Positions 36,401-47,900 of a stretch of 64,000 bases of DNA are shown here, in pieces. Below the pieces are notes generated by a model. It was given only the letters and a program-made list of their open reading frames with translations, was not told the DNA's origin and did no database searches. How positions within the stretch are numbered: the first letter of the stretch is position 1; the number at the start of each line of letters is the position of its first letter. The DNA comes from Rhabditoides inermis (taxonomy: Eukaryota > Nematoda > Chromadorea > Rhabditida > Rhabditidae), in assembly GCA_963966185.1 (NCBI GenBank), contig CAWZYM010000402.1, positions 157,001 through 221,000 on the forward strand, written 5' to 3'. The position numbers and the translations under genes are program-made.

Positions 36401-36697
36401 CTGTTCTAGCTGATGGAAAACCATTGCCAAGTCGTCCAGGTAACGCGTCCGGCGAGAATGTAATCGTTGTGGCGCACCGTTCACCCCTTTCTCTGTGCAT
36501 CTTTCACTTTTGTTATCCCTTCTTTTCATCGTCGTACGTGTGTTGTTGTGGATGCAAGTGTATACGCACACAGATAGGAAGGTGTATTTACGGAAGTTGT
36601 ATATGATTCGAATTTTGCTCAGGTTCCGCTCGCCCGCCGCGGCACATCCTACTCGCTCATGGGATCGTTCTTCACCAATGATAAAGTAGCGCTTGAA

Positions 36698-36738
<41 letters not shown>

Positions 36739-36841
36739 CACTTTGGCGTTTTCAGAAGGGCAGTCTGCAGCTCGCGACAGAGGTGAACTCGCGGCTACAG
36801 GCAGTTCTCGAAGATACGCTCCACAAGAACATTGCCCTCAA

Positions 36842-36883
<42 letters not shown>

Positions 36884-37668
36884 GGAATGGTGAACAAATA
36901 GGCTAGGCGTGTAGGTGTACTACCTGTTATGGTCTCCCCATGTGCAGTGTGGATATGACACGGAAACACGTTTAGCGGGGATGTTTTCGAGTTGGTGGCA
37001 GGCTAGTATGTGCGCTTTTCTCGAGAGAGTATTCCCTCGAGTATTTGCGCCGCCAACAGATCTCCGGATGTCGAAAACAAGCAGTTCCTGACTGGCTACA
37101 GTGGGAGGGCGGCGTCCCTTCCGACGACCGACCACCAACCAGCAGCAATTAGAGACGCCTCGCGCGTGTATGCCATTGTTGCCTTTTGTGGCCTGCCGGA
37201 AGTGCTGCCTTTCTCTTTTTTTTTCGAGTACTGCAATTTTTGCGACCGCTTTGAGAATGCGAACGCAACTATCCATAAAGAGAGATGGGAGAGGGGAAGA
37301 GATGAAGCCGGCTGCCCCGCGCGGAGAAAAATACTCGTGGGGCAATCCAGTGAGTGAGTGAGTGAGTGAGTGAGAAGGCCGGCCATTCAACACACACTCC
37401 CATTGTCTTTCTCTATTTGGAAGAGAAAGAAAGCGAGATAGAGAGACCGATAGAGAGAGAGAGAGAGACCGAGAGAGAGAGAGAGAGAACCGAGCCCCTC
37501 TCAATTGGGGATAGAGCCGCTCTGGTTTTATAGCCTCGACTCCATTCCATTAGTTGGGCAGAGAGTGCGATTCTGAGACTCTGTGTTTAGGCGTCAGTGG
37601 ACAAGCTAGGAGACGAGGTGTCACGCCTTTCTCGCGAGAACCGACAGCTCACTCTCATGAAGCGGTAG
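30466..37668 (+). CDS. cccp-1: CCDC186/CCCP-1 coiled-coil protein
   Basis: Complete 731-aa cytoplasmic coiled-coil protein. Exons: 30466-30556, 30808-30880, 30925-31006, 31092-31175, 31311-31391, 31537-31611, 31750-31860, 31991-32089, 32241-32366, 32640-32717, 32893-32963, 33061-33283, 33536-33619, 33840-33914, 33966-34050, 34231-34361, 34598-34693, 34833-34967, 35802-35902, 36228-36294, 36623-36685, 36756-36842, 37591-37668. Heptad-rich sequence runs from about 35 to 555, then a disordered Ser/Glu segment. The conserved C-terminal blocks are VVKLQRQLARRTEKIEFLEE to LREEASLL (about 601-650) and LQAVLEDTLHKNIALK (about 690-706). These match the C-terminus of human CCDC186 as I remember it. Worm CCCP-1 binds RAB-2 and works with RUND-1 and the EARP complex at the trans-Golgi in dense-core vesicle maturation. 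The intron after 30880 uses a GC donor (AG|GCGAGT). Intron 18 holds a copy of part of exon 19. Confidence 0.92.
33767..33806. repeat. short family A relic, cccp-1 intron
   Basis: CTTCGAAACTTCTTGGTTTC followed by GAAGAGACAGACCGC looks like the two ends of family A brought together, with almost no interior left. Confidence 0.45.
34757..34827 (+). pseudogene. duplicated fragment of cccp-1 exon 19 inside intron 18
   Basis: About 70 bp matches 35850-35918 with only a few substitutions: the exon part from CTCGAGGAGCACGTGCGACA to ACAAAGTCAGA and its first intronic T-rich bases. It lies upstream of its parent, between exons 17 and 18, and keeps the donor-like AAAGTCAGA. Spliced after exon 17 it would be read out of frame, so it is probably a non-functional partial duplication. 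In the parental frame it would read EEHVRQCLEELQK. Confidence 0.85.
35066..35594. mobile_element. TTAA-flanked foldback element in cccp-1 intron 18-19
   Basis: Left end TTTAAAGGAGCATACCACTC and right end GAGTGGTACTTTCCTTTAAA (plus strand) are inverted copies, with TTAA at both borders. Inside is a large palindrome (35200-35287). The ends resemble those of the element at 56601-56915 (TTAAAGGGAGTGTACACTC). This is probably a non-autonomous TTAA-targeting DNA transposon; no transposase is present. Confidence 0.7.
35200..35287. repeat. near-perfect long palindrome
   Basis: The core is a perfect 23-bp inverted repeat (35220-35242 and 35246-35268) starting GCCCCCGGTCTGCGCGC, with a 3-base loop GCT. 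Imperfect pairing continues outward another 20 bp per side (TTTCGCAGTGTAT against ATACACTACGAAA). It is far more G/C-rich than the AT-rich intron around it. Confidence 0.95.
36694..36739. repeat. (TTGA)n tetranucleotide repeat, cccp-1 intron
   Basis: About ten TTGA units in the short intron between exons ending at 36685 and starting at 36756. Confidence 0.9.
36844..36882. repeat. (GA)n microsatellite, last cccp-1 intron
   Basis: About nineteen GA units begin right at the GTGAGAGA donor of the 748 bp last intron. More GA and GTGA tracts follow at 37350-37372 and 37436-37490. Confidence 0.9.
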
Positions 37669-38049
37669 CAGAAGACGAAAGAGGAGGAGGAGGAGGAGGA
37701 GACGACACATACACACCCACGACCGAGGATGACATGCCATTCCCCCCTCTCTCTTCTGTGTGTCGCCATTTGCGTGTAATCGCATTGCTTTTAATGGCGA
37801 CACCAGCAGCCTCTCTCCCCCTCCATCCCTCTCTCCCTCCCTCTCTCTCTCTCCGCTCCATCTCGCCTCCAACCCCCATTCGACAAGACATCCCGAATTA
37901 GTGTAGCGAATCGCTCTCCTACATGCGCTCTATGTCATTACACATTCCCTCTGTCCCTCTTGTGATTCTATATGAGACTATGGTATTTAGTGTTTTGTGT
38001 GCGTTTTACCTGTTTGCAAGAGAACTATCCGCTATTCGAAGAGTTGCGT

Positions 38050-38087
<38 letters not shown>

Positions 38088-39142
38088 CCGTGCTGGTGCA
38101 GCAGTAGTGTGTATTTGTGCGGCGTTGGCGGTCTGGGCGGCTTTTGGAATGACGAGTGGTGAGGAGACGTGAGGAGAGGCACGGAGTGGTAATGAGTTGC
38201 CTGCCGTCACTACGCCCCGCCCCGCGGATATAACACAAAACTGCGAGAGACGGACGTGGCAGCGCCGAAGTTGAATGAATTTCATATCACACACACACAC
38301 GTCCTCTCGTGTGTGAAGCTGGCGTCGACTTTTTGAGAGTGTTGCCGCAGCGCGCGGCTTGTCTATGTCTATTCATGTGTTTCCCTCGTCGCCTCCCAGA
38401 AACTTTTTGTTGTTGCGCACTAGAGGGTGTTCGCGCTCTATTGTTGTTGTGGTGATGATGATGTGTGTTTGTGTCTATGAACATTCTAATGAGCGTCTCG
38501 AGGGGACGATGTTGCACTCTCCTTTCATGTCTCATCTCGTGTTCGAGTATGAAGCTCGTTCTGCGCCTCCTCTCGGAAGGCGCTCTCTAATCGCTTTCTA
38601 ATTGCCTCTACGCGCCCTATGCTCACTCCCGAAACACACAAATTGCGTGTCTCTTTTCGATAGGGAGTGAGTGAGTGAGTGAGTGATAGAGAGTGAGAGG
38701 GCGTGAGAGAAAGAAAGAAAGAAAGAAAGAAAGAGAGCACCTTGTGCGTTGTCAGGGGAATGATTATCAAGAAGTGGTGAACGAGGAAGGGAAAGAGTGA
38801 GAGGATAGGCGAGAGCAGGAGGGAGGAGTGAGAAGGCGGGAGGGAGAGAAGGCAGTTATACTCCCATCTACGTTCATTTCTCACGGCGTGCTTAGCGGCA
38901 GTGTCCTATTTCGTCTCCCATGACGAGAGCCGTACGCGGATTTTTTTTTGTGTATCAGTCTTCCATACATAAGAACATAAGTACGGTTGGTATACGCCCC
39001 TCCGACTTCTCCATTACACGGCGCGCGCAGAGGGTTCTGTTTCTATTGTCTACCGCCAGTCTTATTGTTGCCACTTCACAGTAGTTGAAATTCATCATCT
39101 CACCGCTGTTTTTTCGAGTGTGTGCGTGTGCGTGAGGTGTGG
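37669..39142. other. intergenic region between cccp-1 and the PDZ gene
   Basis: No gene supported. The region is dominated by low-complexity DNA: GAGGAG near 37680, CT-rich 37800-37860, (TTG)n at 38053-38088, CA run at 38289-38300, (GTGA)n near 38665-38690 and (GAAA)n at 38709-38733. Apparent open frames translate the simple repeats. Confidence 0.6.
38053..38088. repeat. (TTG)n trinucleotide repeat, intergenic
   Basis: Twelve TTG units between cccp-1 and the PDZ gene. Confidence 0.95.
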
Positions 39143-41649
39143 ATGGAGACGAGGATCTCGCTTCGCGCCGACGAGAACGTGGTGGGTGGTCTGGCGTTCC
39201 GGCTGCTCGGATCGCGCAACCACGGCGTCTACGTCGTCTCGCCGCGACACGGATCGAAACAGGTAATAGTTTATACGGGGTTTTAACATCTCGTTCAAAA
39301 TAAAGAGAAAAAAACGAATCTCAAATGGGTAGGCAGGCGTTCGTCCGATCCTACTCTCAACGCACATTCGCTTCGTATCCGATTCGTAGTGTTTCGAAGA
39401 CTTTTGGATTTGGAGTCGTTTGAAGTTATTCGTAAAGGCGTATTGGGAGTAGTTTTGCGATGCAATTCGAAAAAGTTTGAAGAGACTGACCACTACGTTA
39501 CCCATTACGGTACGGTTCGTATAGGGCTCGCGGAGATTTGTTTTCATGAACAGGACTATGTGTGGCGTTTGGACGTTGCGACAAACAAGGAGAACAACCT
39601 ACGAGAATAGGCGCGTCGCTGTAAATAGAGCTCACCCAGGATATATATTTTTCGACAATGAGAGTGTATGTTTCGTGGTATCATTCGAAATGTATCGCCC
39701 CCGAGTTTGTTAGTTAGTCATCGTAGCGTCTATCACTCTGTAAGGAACTGTTTATGTGTGTGTCTCTAGGTATTGCCGCAATAACAACGGAATAAGCGAG
39801 TGTGTCCTTTTAACCACCACCGGAACTACGCATGAAAAAGCTATTTTGAGAGGAAAATAAACGTAATTATGCATTCAGTAATTAGACGTGGGATGGGGTG
39901 TTGGGGTGGTGAGAAAAAGACGCGTGGAAAATGATAACTGCTGCAGGGATGTCAATTAGAAGAGGGCGATCGACTACTCGCCTGTAACGACGTATCGCTG
40001 AGGGGTATGGCCACGCAACAAGGTAAGTCATTCTGCACATCTGACTTTACCGTATTCCACCGTAATTTACGTGATCGATATTGTGTGCTACCTGATTCGA
40101 GATAAACATTCTCACTCTTCTGATCTGATTGATAACGACTCTCTACAGTCGCCGCCATTCTGCGCGGTGTGCTGTCGCGAGAGGGACAGATCGAGCTGCT
40201 CATTAGACGGTGAGAAGGTTTCATTATAGAAGGACTTCGGGCGAGCGTGCCAGCCGGCGCAAAATGCCGCGACCCAGTGGCATATTGGCGCATGTATTCG
40301 TGGCGAGACTCATTTTTACTGTTCACTACCGTGTTTCTATCGCTGGGTCTTGTACAGAGAGAGTGAGGTGAGGGCGTTACTGCGCGAGCGCAGCAGCCTG
40401 CAAACGAGCTGCGAGGCGCTGGAGAGAGACCGGGACGAGACCTCCAGTCCGGAGGTGAGCTTCAATCTTTATACCTTATAAAATTGTGTTTGAAGAAGGG
40501 CGAAAATATAACATATATTATACAAAATAATTGAGTTGCCATCACGATTGAAGTTATTCGAGTTTTACAACACATGAAAAAATACTTTGAGGACTGCTTC
40601 CGGAGCTGCGTGACGATGCGCATCCCGACCTCGAACTCGTTCACGATAGGCAATCGATGCGCGCAGACTGTGGTGCGTTTCTTTATTCATTAGACTCGTT
40701 AAAAAGTTTGTTTATCAGCAGATTCAAGTTATACAACCGTCGACCTAGCCAATAAGGAGACTAAGGCTCTCGAGTACGAGTCGCTAGCTGCTTACAAGGG
40801 GTCCTAGACTTCTGACTAGTTAGCCACTCAAAAAGTTTGATCTGTGCCGCCGAATATTTACTCGAAATGTTTCTCTCACTTTGTTTCACTCTGTCCATTC
40901 ACTCAGTGTGGGAGTTATACGACGAGGCACCACGCACAGACTGGTATGTAAGTAGTAATGTAGTATGTTCAGATGCGCTCTCGCCCGCTGTCGGTTAGAG
41001 ACGAGGACAGAATGCAGCTACTGCCAACACGAAAGAGGAGCGAGCAGCAGAGGTATTGCATGAACCTAAAGAACGACTAGCTATTATTTCGACCCACCAC
41101 ACGCGAACGGTATTGCGATTTTAGAAAAGGAGAATGTCATCGGACGTAACAGAATCTTCGAAGTTTTACGAAACCACGCGAACCTTTAAAAGCGCTTAGT
41201 ATATAGCAGACGCCGTGAATCATTTACATTTACAGTTTTACAGGAATCGTTTACAGGTCGCACTACTTTTTCGATGGTTGCTCAGTGGAGAGCTGCGCGG
41301 AAGGTATGATTCTGGGAGCGGTCAGCAATGTCATCAACTTTTAAGGCGGCGAAGATCGCTTCCGATGTCCGATATGCCTCAAATACACGTCCATGGTGAG
41401 CAATGATCCCCATCTCACCTACGTAGATACGCATTTCCGATGTCAACGCATCAACTGGCGATTACCGGATATTAGATGAATGCGATGTTGATGTGCTGTC
41501 AACATAAACGTGGTGTCGACGTAAACATGAGGATTCAGCGTCGCATGCACCTGCTGCGGCACGAGTGGGCGTGGAGCGCGCGCCGGCTGCTGCCGCGTTC
41601 CGCCACCGAGCTGTTCGGCTCGCCGTCCACCGAGTACGCCATGCTGTGA
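39143..41649 (+). CDS. small PDZ-domain protein with a cysteine-bearing C-terminal region
   Basis: Preferred model, 10 exons, 249 aa: 39143-39262, 39947-40022, 40149-40209, 40358-40454, 40606-40672, 40907-40947, 40973-41052, 41257-41303, 41346-41395, 41539-41649. Residues about 5-86 are a PDZ domain: GGLAFRLLGSRNHGVYVVSP in the ligand-loop region, then GDRLLACNDVSL and an alpha-B plus last strand (VAAILRGVL, IELLIRR). A short charged helix follows (about 87-118), then a tail with GCSVESC and CPIC, possibly a small zinc site. The C-terminus is Arg/Leu-rich. A 42-base intron (41304-41345) removes an in-frame TAA. The 5' border of exon 5 is uncertain: acceptor at 40605 keeps the frame, while the better-looking one at 40591 forces a less G/C-biased frame. 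I do not recognise the family; a scaffold role is a guess from the PDZ domain. Confidence 0.7.
39386..39496. mobile_element. repeat family A copy, PDZ gene intron 1
   Basis: It begins GTAGTGTTTCGAAGAC and ends GAAGAGACTGACCACTAC, giving inverted ends. It lies in the 684 bp first intron of the PDZ gene. Confidence 0.7.
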
Positions 41650-41901
41650 GCGTAGCATCTGCAGACGTCTCCCCAGCTCAATCCCGCCCCAGTGATCAAA
41701 ACATGTACAAAATTCAAGCCGTTTGTTTCGTTTGTAGATGATGTCGCTTCGCACGTATCGGCCCGCGCACGGGTAGAAAAATGCACGCGGAATAATGAAT
41801 TCGTTTTATCATCGTCAAAGTCGTGTTTTTCGCAATCGGGCGCATATGTATGACAAGTGAGAGACAGTGTGTGTGCGTGTGTGTATGCAAGTGTGATGCT
41901 A
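41650..41901. other. convergent 3' ends of the PDZ gene and the EGF/VWA-like gene
   Basis: Only 252 bp separate the two facing stop codons, so the 3' UTRs are short or overlap. No canonical AATAAA was found on either strand. Confidence 0.6.
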
Positions 41902-44900
41902 TCACAACTCCTCGTACTCGGGCAGCTCCTCGTACCCCTCGTACTCCCAGAACTGGTCGGACGCGGCCGCCGGCGGCTCGGCCGTCACGTCCGGACCGAT
42001 AATGTCCGCCATTCTAAACGATCGATCAATAATCAACTCGCTGCTACCAGTGAGCCGGTCTCACTTGCAGATCGTCGTCCATAGATCCTGCACGACCTCC
42101 TTCACGTTCTTGCCATCCGGCGAGAGTTTTTGCACGCTGTGTCCGCCAGGCACCTGCAACACCCCATCTCTCCGCATGTTAGGAGTCCTCCCCCCACCAT
42201 AAGAAGCTAGATGTTTGATACAGATAGCCTAGGGTCAGCTCAATATTTGCCACACTGTACATTTCCTCTTGTGTTACTGTGTCTCTATAATCTTTTGGCA
42301 GATAAAGACTATTATTATGTTTTCATGCGAGTGCGGCACCTTGTTCCACACTGTGCTGTCGGTGATGTTGAATCCGACGGGAGCGACAATGTGCTGGAAG
42401 AGGGTGAGGTTGTAGCTGCTGAAGTCTGCCTTAGCGTCGGGGTTCACACTGAAACTCTGCTATCACAATAATATTGGCGCTTTTGTTGTTTCTCGCGACG
42501 CTGTAAACGCGACGTTTGTGTGTCGTGGTATTGCGAGCTAATATAAAAAAATAAAAGAGCTTGAGAAACGAAACGCACTCTGCCTGCGCGGGCATCCAGA
42601 TCATGATCTTGGCCGTGTTCTTGTCGTCGAACCGCTGGCAGGAGCACGGCTTGCTGATGAACTGACCGATGAAGTTTAACACACTGAAAAAACCACTTAT
42701 GAGTACTCTGCGGTGGTCGAAGGAAGGCTATGGCACGACACCGCAGCCCAGCGATTGTCCAACGACAGCTCACGCCTTTTTCGCAATATCAATCGACGCA
42801 TCGTTTTGGTACGGTCAAGCGGAAGGGGATCCGTACCGAACATCGCGAACCACTACAATAAGCGGCGCGCGCTGAATGCAATCAAATACCCACAACAACA
42901 AGCTAGGAAGTAGACACGTTACGCGATTCCGGCTCCACGAAGAAGCTCGTCAACCTCTAGCCATCACCTGTCGAAGTCGGTGATGGTCTTGCCGTATCCG
43001 TTGCGCTTGGAGTTGATGAGGGCGGGCACGCCGCTGACGCAGAAGGTGGCCGCGTCCTGCGCGCCCTCGTCGTCCTCGTAGTACGAGCCGGTGACGAGCG
43101 CCTTGCCCGTGAGGTCGTCGCCGATCGTGCACTGGTTCATCTGCAAAGGCGATCATAACATGATCGTCTTTGTAGATTTGTCTTCGTTTAACATGTTGCC
43201 GATCGTGCTCTGGTTCATCTACAAAGACGATCAGAATGCAGCCGGCATTTTTTTTAGCAGTTCAACATGTTTCAAAGAACTATGGCATTGTTGCATTGTA
43301 TCCAGTATTATGACGAGTGCTTTTTCCAAATATCATTTCTACAACCTCACCTTCACAGAGCTTTGCGTGTTAAGGTCGCTGACGAACGAGGAGATGACGG
43401 ATTTCACCTAAATGAGATTTCAAGCCAATCATCAAGCCATTACGTAAAACATGCGTATATATTTCAATAGTTTCTTCGAGGACATATGATCTTCGAGGAC
43501 ATAATATCGTGGTAAAAATACAAAATGTAGTTTTCTGAAACCTCTCAGAGATTTTATCACCAGAATCGAGTATCAAAGTACTGTATCGGCCCTAATACTA
43601 TTAACTGACAGTCAAAGTTCACTCCGGAACAAAGTGTGACCGCAAATGAGATTATGTTTTCACACAAAAAAAATTGTGCACAAACTGCGAGCCAAATATG
43701 ATTTTGTATCTCATCATATCATTCATTACATACATCACATTACAATAAATGTGGGTGTAATGTAATAAATGTAATGTATGTAATGTATTCACAAAAAAAC
43801 TGGCTCATACCGCTTCCATAGCCTGCATGCTGACGGATCCGGGCGTCGTCGTTCCCTGGATGGAGAAGAAGATCGACGCCTGTAGTCGATGCATGCACGA
43901 CGGTTGGCGGGCTGAAAAACAATCGAGTTGAAAAAATGTGCGAGATCAACAAAACACATCAACAATGTCACGCGAAATAGGTCGCAACATTACTGCTGCA
44001 CTGACTGAGATGGGATCAGATCATGATGCCTTATATTACAATGAAATGTATATTTCCTCAAGTGTTTCACCTTGATCTAGCTTAAATATTGTCTCTTAAG
44101 TACAATTGATAAATATCACAGTCGTTTTAATCCAAGGTTCTGTCTTGTTTTCGGCTGAGAACACTTGGTACGGCTATGTGACTAGATAAACGCACAACCG
44201 ACAGTAAAAAAAATATTATACTATTTACGGCACCTGGTGGGTCGGGCAGCGGCTTGTCGGCACCGTGCACCGCCACGACGGCGATCGAGAGCGCCGAGTA
44301 GACGTCTGTCGCGAGCGCGTAGCTTCCTCCGAGCGCCCGCAGCGCCGCCTCCACTCCCGGACGCGCCTGAACGTGCGGTCAGTCTCGTGTTTCGAAGGAA
44401 TAGCAACACACAACACAAGTGTTCGGAAGTGTTCCGAAGGCAATTCCGAAGTGTTTCGCAGGCATTCGGGAGTGTTTCGAAGAAGAAAAAAGACCCCCAG
44501 AGTGAATCTCTTATATCTTTGCTCAGACCCGAGCAGCGTGTTGATGGACCTTCTTCTTCTCTGTATTACATAGATTGGGATCATTGTGTCACACAAGAAA
44601 GCAACAGTATGTATCGAAACACTTCACTCACGTCTCCGTAGATGCCGGTCATGGCGACGGTGACGACGTTGGTCTTGTGCTGCTGCAGCGGGAGCAGCAG
44701 GCTCGCATCGGAGAGGGTGGAGCTGCAAAAGCGAGTGTCGACACGATTCCAGCCAATCCTATCATCTTACTGTAATTTCTTCTATTCCGTGTTTTCACCA
44801 CAAATGCATATGAATAAAACTATTATCATTATTATTAGAAGCCTCCACCACAACCCACTTGCTCTGACTGAAGTAGATCAGGTTGACGTAGCTGGCCTCC

Positions 44901-47900
44901 AGCGACTGCAGAGACTTGCTAATGTTGACGAACGCGCTGCAAAAGTAGCCTAGGGTCAGCGCAATATTTGCCACACTGTACATTTCCTGTTGTGTTACTG
45001 TGTCTCTAAAATCTATTGGCAGATAAAGATTGTTATTATAAAAAAGTTGTTATCGCTGACATGAAGCTTCGAACCTCTTGAGGTCCTGCGCCGCCTTGCA
45101 CTTGTGGTCAAAGACTTCGAGGAGGAGTGATTCGTACTCCTGCTGGGAGGTCACGTCCTGGAAGTCGTGCATCGACGCGCCGTCCGCGCCGAACAACGCG
45201 AACTGAAACGTTGATCATATGTGAAAAAGTACTTGCGTGCAGAGAGTCCGTTTGTCTTAACACATTTCAACTCTCTTATAGAGAGTTGAAATTAGTTTTT
45301 TTTTCCCGAAGCACGGCTATTCCAGTGCAATGGTTATACTTGAAAAAGCGCTACCTTGTTCTTGGTGAAGTCGAAGAGTGCGGCGAACTGGGTGTTGGCG
45401 TCCTGGATCTGCTTCGTGATCTCGGCGTCGCTGCCGCAGTTGTCGACCAGCATGATGAACGCGCGCGCCAGAGCGCCTGCACGTTTCATTCTCTACCACT
45501 TACTATTACTACTTTCAGTTTTCTTCTTTACCATTTGTCATTTACGTTCGTTGCAAATACAATATGCTGGTATGCCGGTGCACAGAGATGTTCTTCAAAA
45601 ACAGTTGGAAAAAGAAGCTACCGTTGTTCTGGCACTGATCGCCGTTGTAGGGCGGCGGGCAGTCGCACACCTCGCCCGCTAGACGACCGCCGTTCACGCA
45701 CACCGGCAGGCTGCAAGCGTCGCGGATCTTCTCACCAACACAAAAGCCACCACGATCTGTTTTCACCAAGTACCAAGACAAGATTCAACAAGACCTGTCG
45801 TGTTACCGTGTCTCTATAATCTCTTGGCAGTTGAAGATTATTGTTGAAGGGTTCCGTGGTCACTATACTGTAGTAGAGGGGAGAAGCGAATAAGAAGTCT
45901 CTATGAACTTGAGAGCCTCTATCTCAGGTCTTTACAATGTTTTCTCTTGCACGAGTTGTTGAACACCCTCTTTTAACTTGGAAAAAAGGATTACTTGCAG
46001 TTGACGCCGGACCATCCCTTGTAGCACGTGCAGCGGCCAGCGTTGTCCTTGTCGAGCTCACCGTTCTGGCACGACGCTAAATGCACGCGAATGAGCGAAT
46101 TTGTCTCTTTCCAATTTCCAAAAAAAATATTCAATGTAACTCGCTGACATTGGCACGACGCTAAATTCACCCGAATGAGCGCATTTTCCACTTTCCACTT
46201 TTCAAAAGTTTCCAATGTCACTCGCTGACATTGCCACTACCTCTGGTGGTCTGACATTGACTTGAAAGGTACTACCGTTTTTTGGTGCTTTCACTCACTC
46301 TTGCTGACGCACGGCGTGGTGAGCACAGCGTTGTAGGTGGGTGTGGTGGTCTGGCCGGGAATCGACAGCTTGCCGGTGAGCTGAACACATTTCGTAAAAC
46401 TGCTTTCGATTCGAGCATTAGCGCAATGTGAAAATAGAGCTATTTCACTGCGGCGGTGGTTGCAGCGGTACCTGGACGATGGTTCCGAGCTGTCCGGGCG
46501 AGCAGTCGGTCTGCAGCGCGAACTGATAGCCGCACGAGGTGAGCTGGGTGGCGGAGGTGAGGACGGTCGAGTTCCACGAGCCGTCAGACGCCACAGACGT
46601 GACCTGAGAGCATCATGAGAATGTTACGTCGTTCGATGAGATGTGATGGTCATCCGGTGTACCGCGATAGAAACAGTTTATTCCGACGGTTCGCCTTTAT
46701 GGCATCATCAGGGGTAGCGATACCTGGACCATGGTTCCGAGCATGAACCGTCATTCACCTCATGGGTAACTAAACCGTCATTCTCCATGAGAATGAGCTA
46801 GACGTCATTCAGTGTGCAAGGTCACGCCTTTCATTTAATTTTAAACTCACATAAAAGTGTACATTTCCTTGTTTTCGTTAAGCGAAGGTTAATGGGTATA
46901 CCTTAGCGGAGAGGATGTCCTTGACGGTGAGGTTGTCAGTGAAGAGGGCATTGCGGGTGTAGATCGACATGTAGTTGCCGCCTGCAACACATCGCTATAC
47001 ACGCCAACCTGACCCTCACTCACCTGAGCGCGCCACGCTGTACTGGTCCTCTTTCAGGAACGAATCGCTGAACGAGTAACCGATCTGAAAAAGGGCTCAT
47101 CTCAACGTTTGTCTTTTTTGTACCTTTTGCTACTGCTCATCCCGAATAATGTTCTATACCTGCAGATCGGTGAGCGCCTCGAGCATATACTTGCAGCTGG
47201 AAGACTCGGCGAAGGTGTAGGTGTACATATTGGGCTGGAGTCCAATGAACACATTGGTGTACGTCTGGTTGACACCTCCACCGAGCGTGTTATTGGCCGA
47301 CACGACCGCTCCGGAGTGATCAGTGAGATTTCCGGTGGTCGCGTTGTTCGTCACCACAACATTCGACGTGGCGGTGAGAGTGAACTGCACCGGATGGCAC
47401 GACGAGTCGTCTGAAGATACGAATTATATTAAGCGCGCAACTAGCTCAGCATTTTCCGACCGAAAAATAATCGTGCTCTAATTGGCACCGTATGCCAAGC
47501 AGTGATACATACTGCATAATTTCTTTGGCGTTCATATCTCTATTTCGCGGTTTGTCTCACATGATCAAGTGGCGTAGTGGTAACGCTCTCACTCAGCAAG
47601 CAACGGTTCGAGGGTTCCCCCCTGGCTAACTCCGAAAAGTTTTGTCAAATTGAAAACACTATCTAGTGGGTTCTGATCCTTGTCTAACCACCCTAATGTC
47701 TCTCGTGAAGACAGAACAGCACAGACAGAACAGCACTCAAAAAAAGTTTTGTCAAATTGAAAACACCATCTAATGGGTTCTGATCCTTGTCTAACCACCC
47801 TAATGACTCTCGTGAAAAGAATGGAACTCATTTGCGGGCCCACTATACCTCCAAGTTAAGTTACAAAGTCATTTTAACGCAAAACGCTGTCCAGCTATTT

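Larger units (their letters stand above)
41902..46076 (-). other. EGF/VWA-like protein, module 3 (exons 43-55)
   Basis: Exons: 45995-46076, 45622-45710, 45355-45476, 45075-45203, 44859-44936, 44632-44722, 44234-44366, 43811-43911, 42968-43140, 42579-42683, 42340-42456, 42065-42153, 41902-42013. The EGF pair (CTCYKGWSGVNC, CDCPPPYNGDQC) is followed by the clearest VWA-like fold: AFIMLVDNCGSD, then NLIYFSQSKW, NVVTVAMTGIYGD and ALSIAVVAV. A Cys-containing domain (exon 42968-43140) and an acidic tail (EYEGYEELPEYEEL) end the protein. Confidence 0.7.

Noticed and set aside
37010..37890. Several overlapping open frames around the 3' end of cccp-1
   Set aside because: They are products of GA, CT and GAGGAG repeats on both strands with no recognisable domain.
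40721..40807. 28-codon open stretch in a PDZ gene intron (starting DSSYTTVDLAN, ending at TAG 40805-40807)
   Set aside because: Reads like protein but has mixed third-position use and no flanking splice sites in phase; kept out of the model.
41304..41345. In-frame TAA (41342-41344) suggesting a broken PDZ gene
   Set aside because: A 42-base intron with GTATGA donor and TTTTAAG acceptor removes it and preserves the frame.
41396..41478. Open frame continuing past the CPIC exon to a stop at 41478
   Set aside because: The G/C-biased final exon at 41539-41649 joins the CPIC exon in phase through a normal GTGAGC...TTCAG intron, so this stretch is intronic. A retained-intron isoform cannot be excluded.
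47560..47640. A functional tRNA gene
   Set aside because: A- and B-box-like sequences are present, but no acceptor, D or anticodon stem can be paired.
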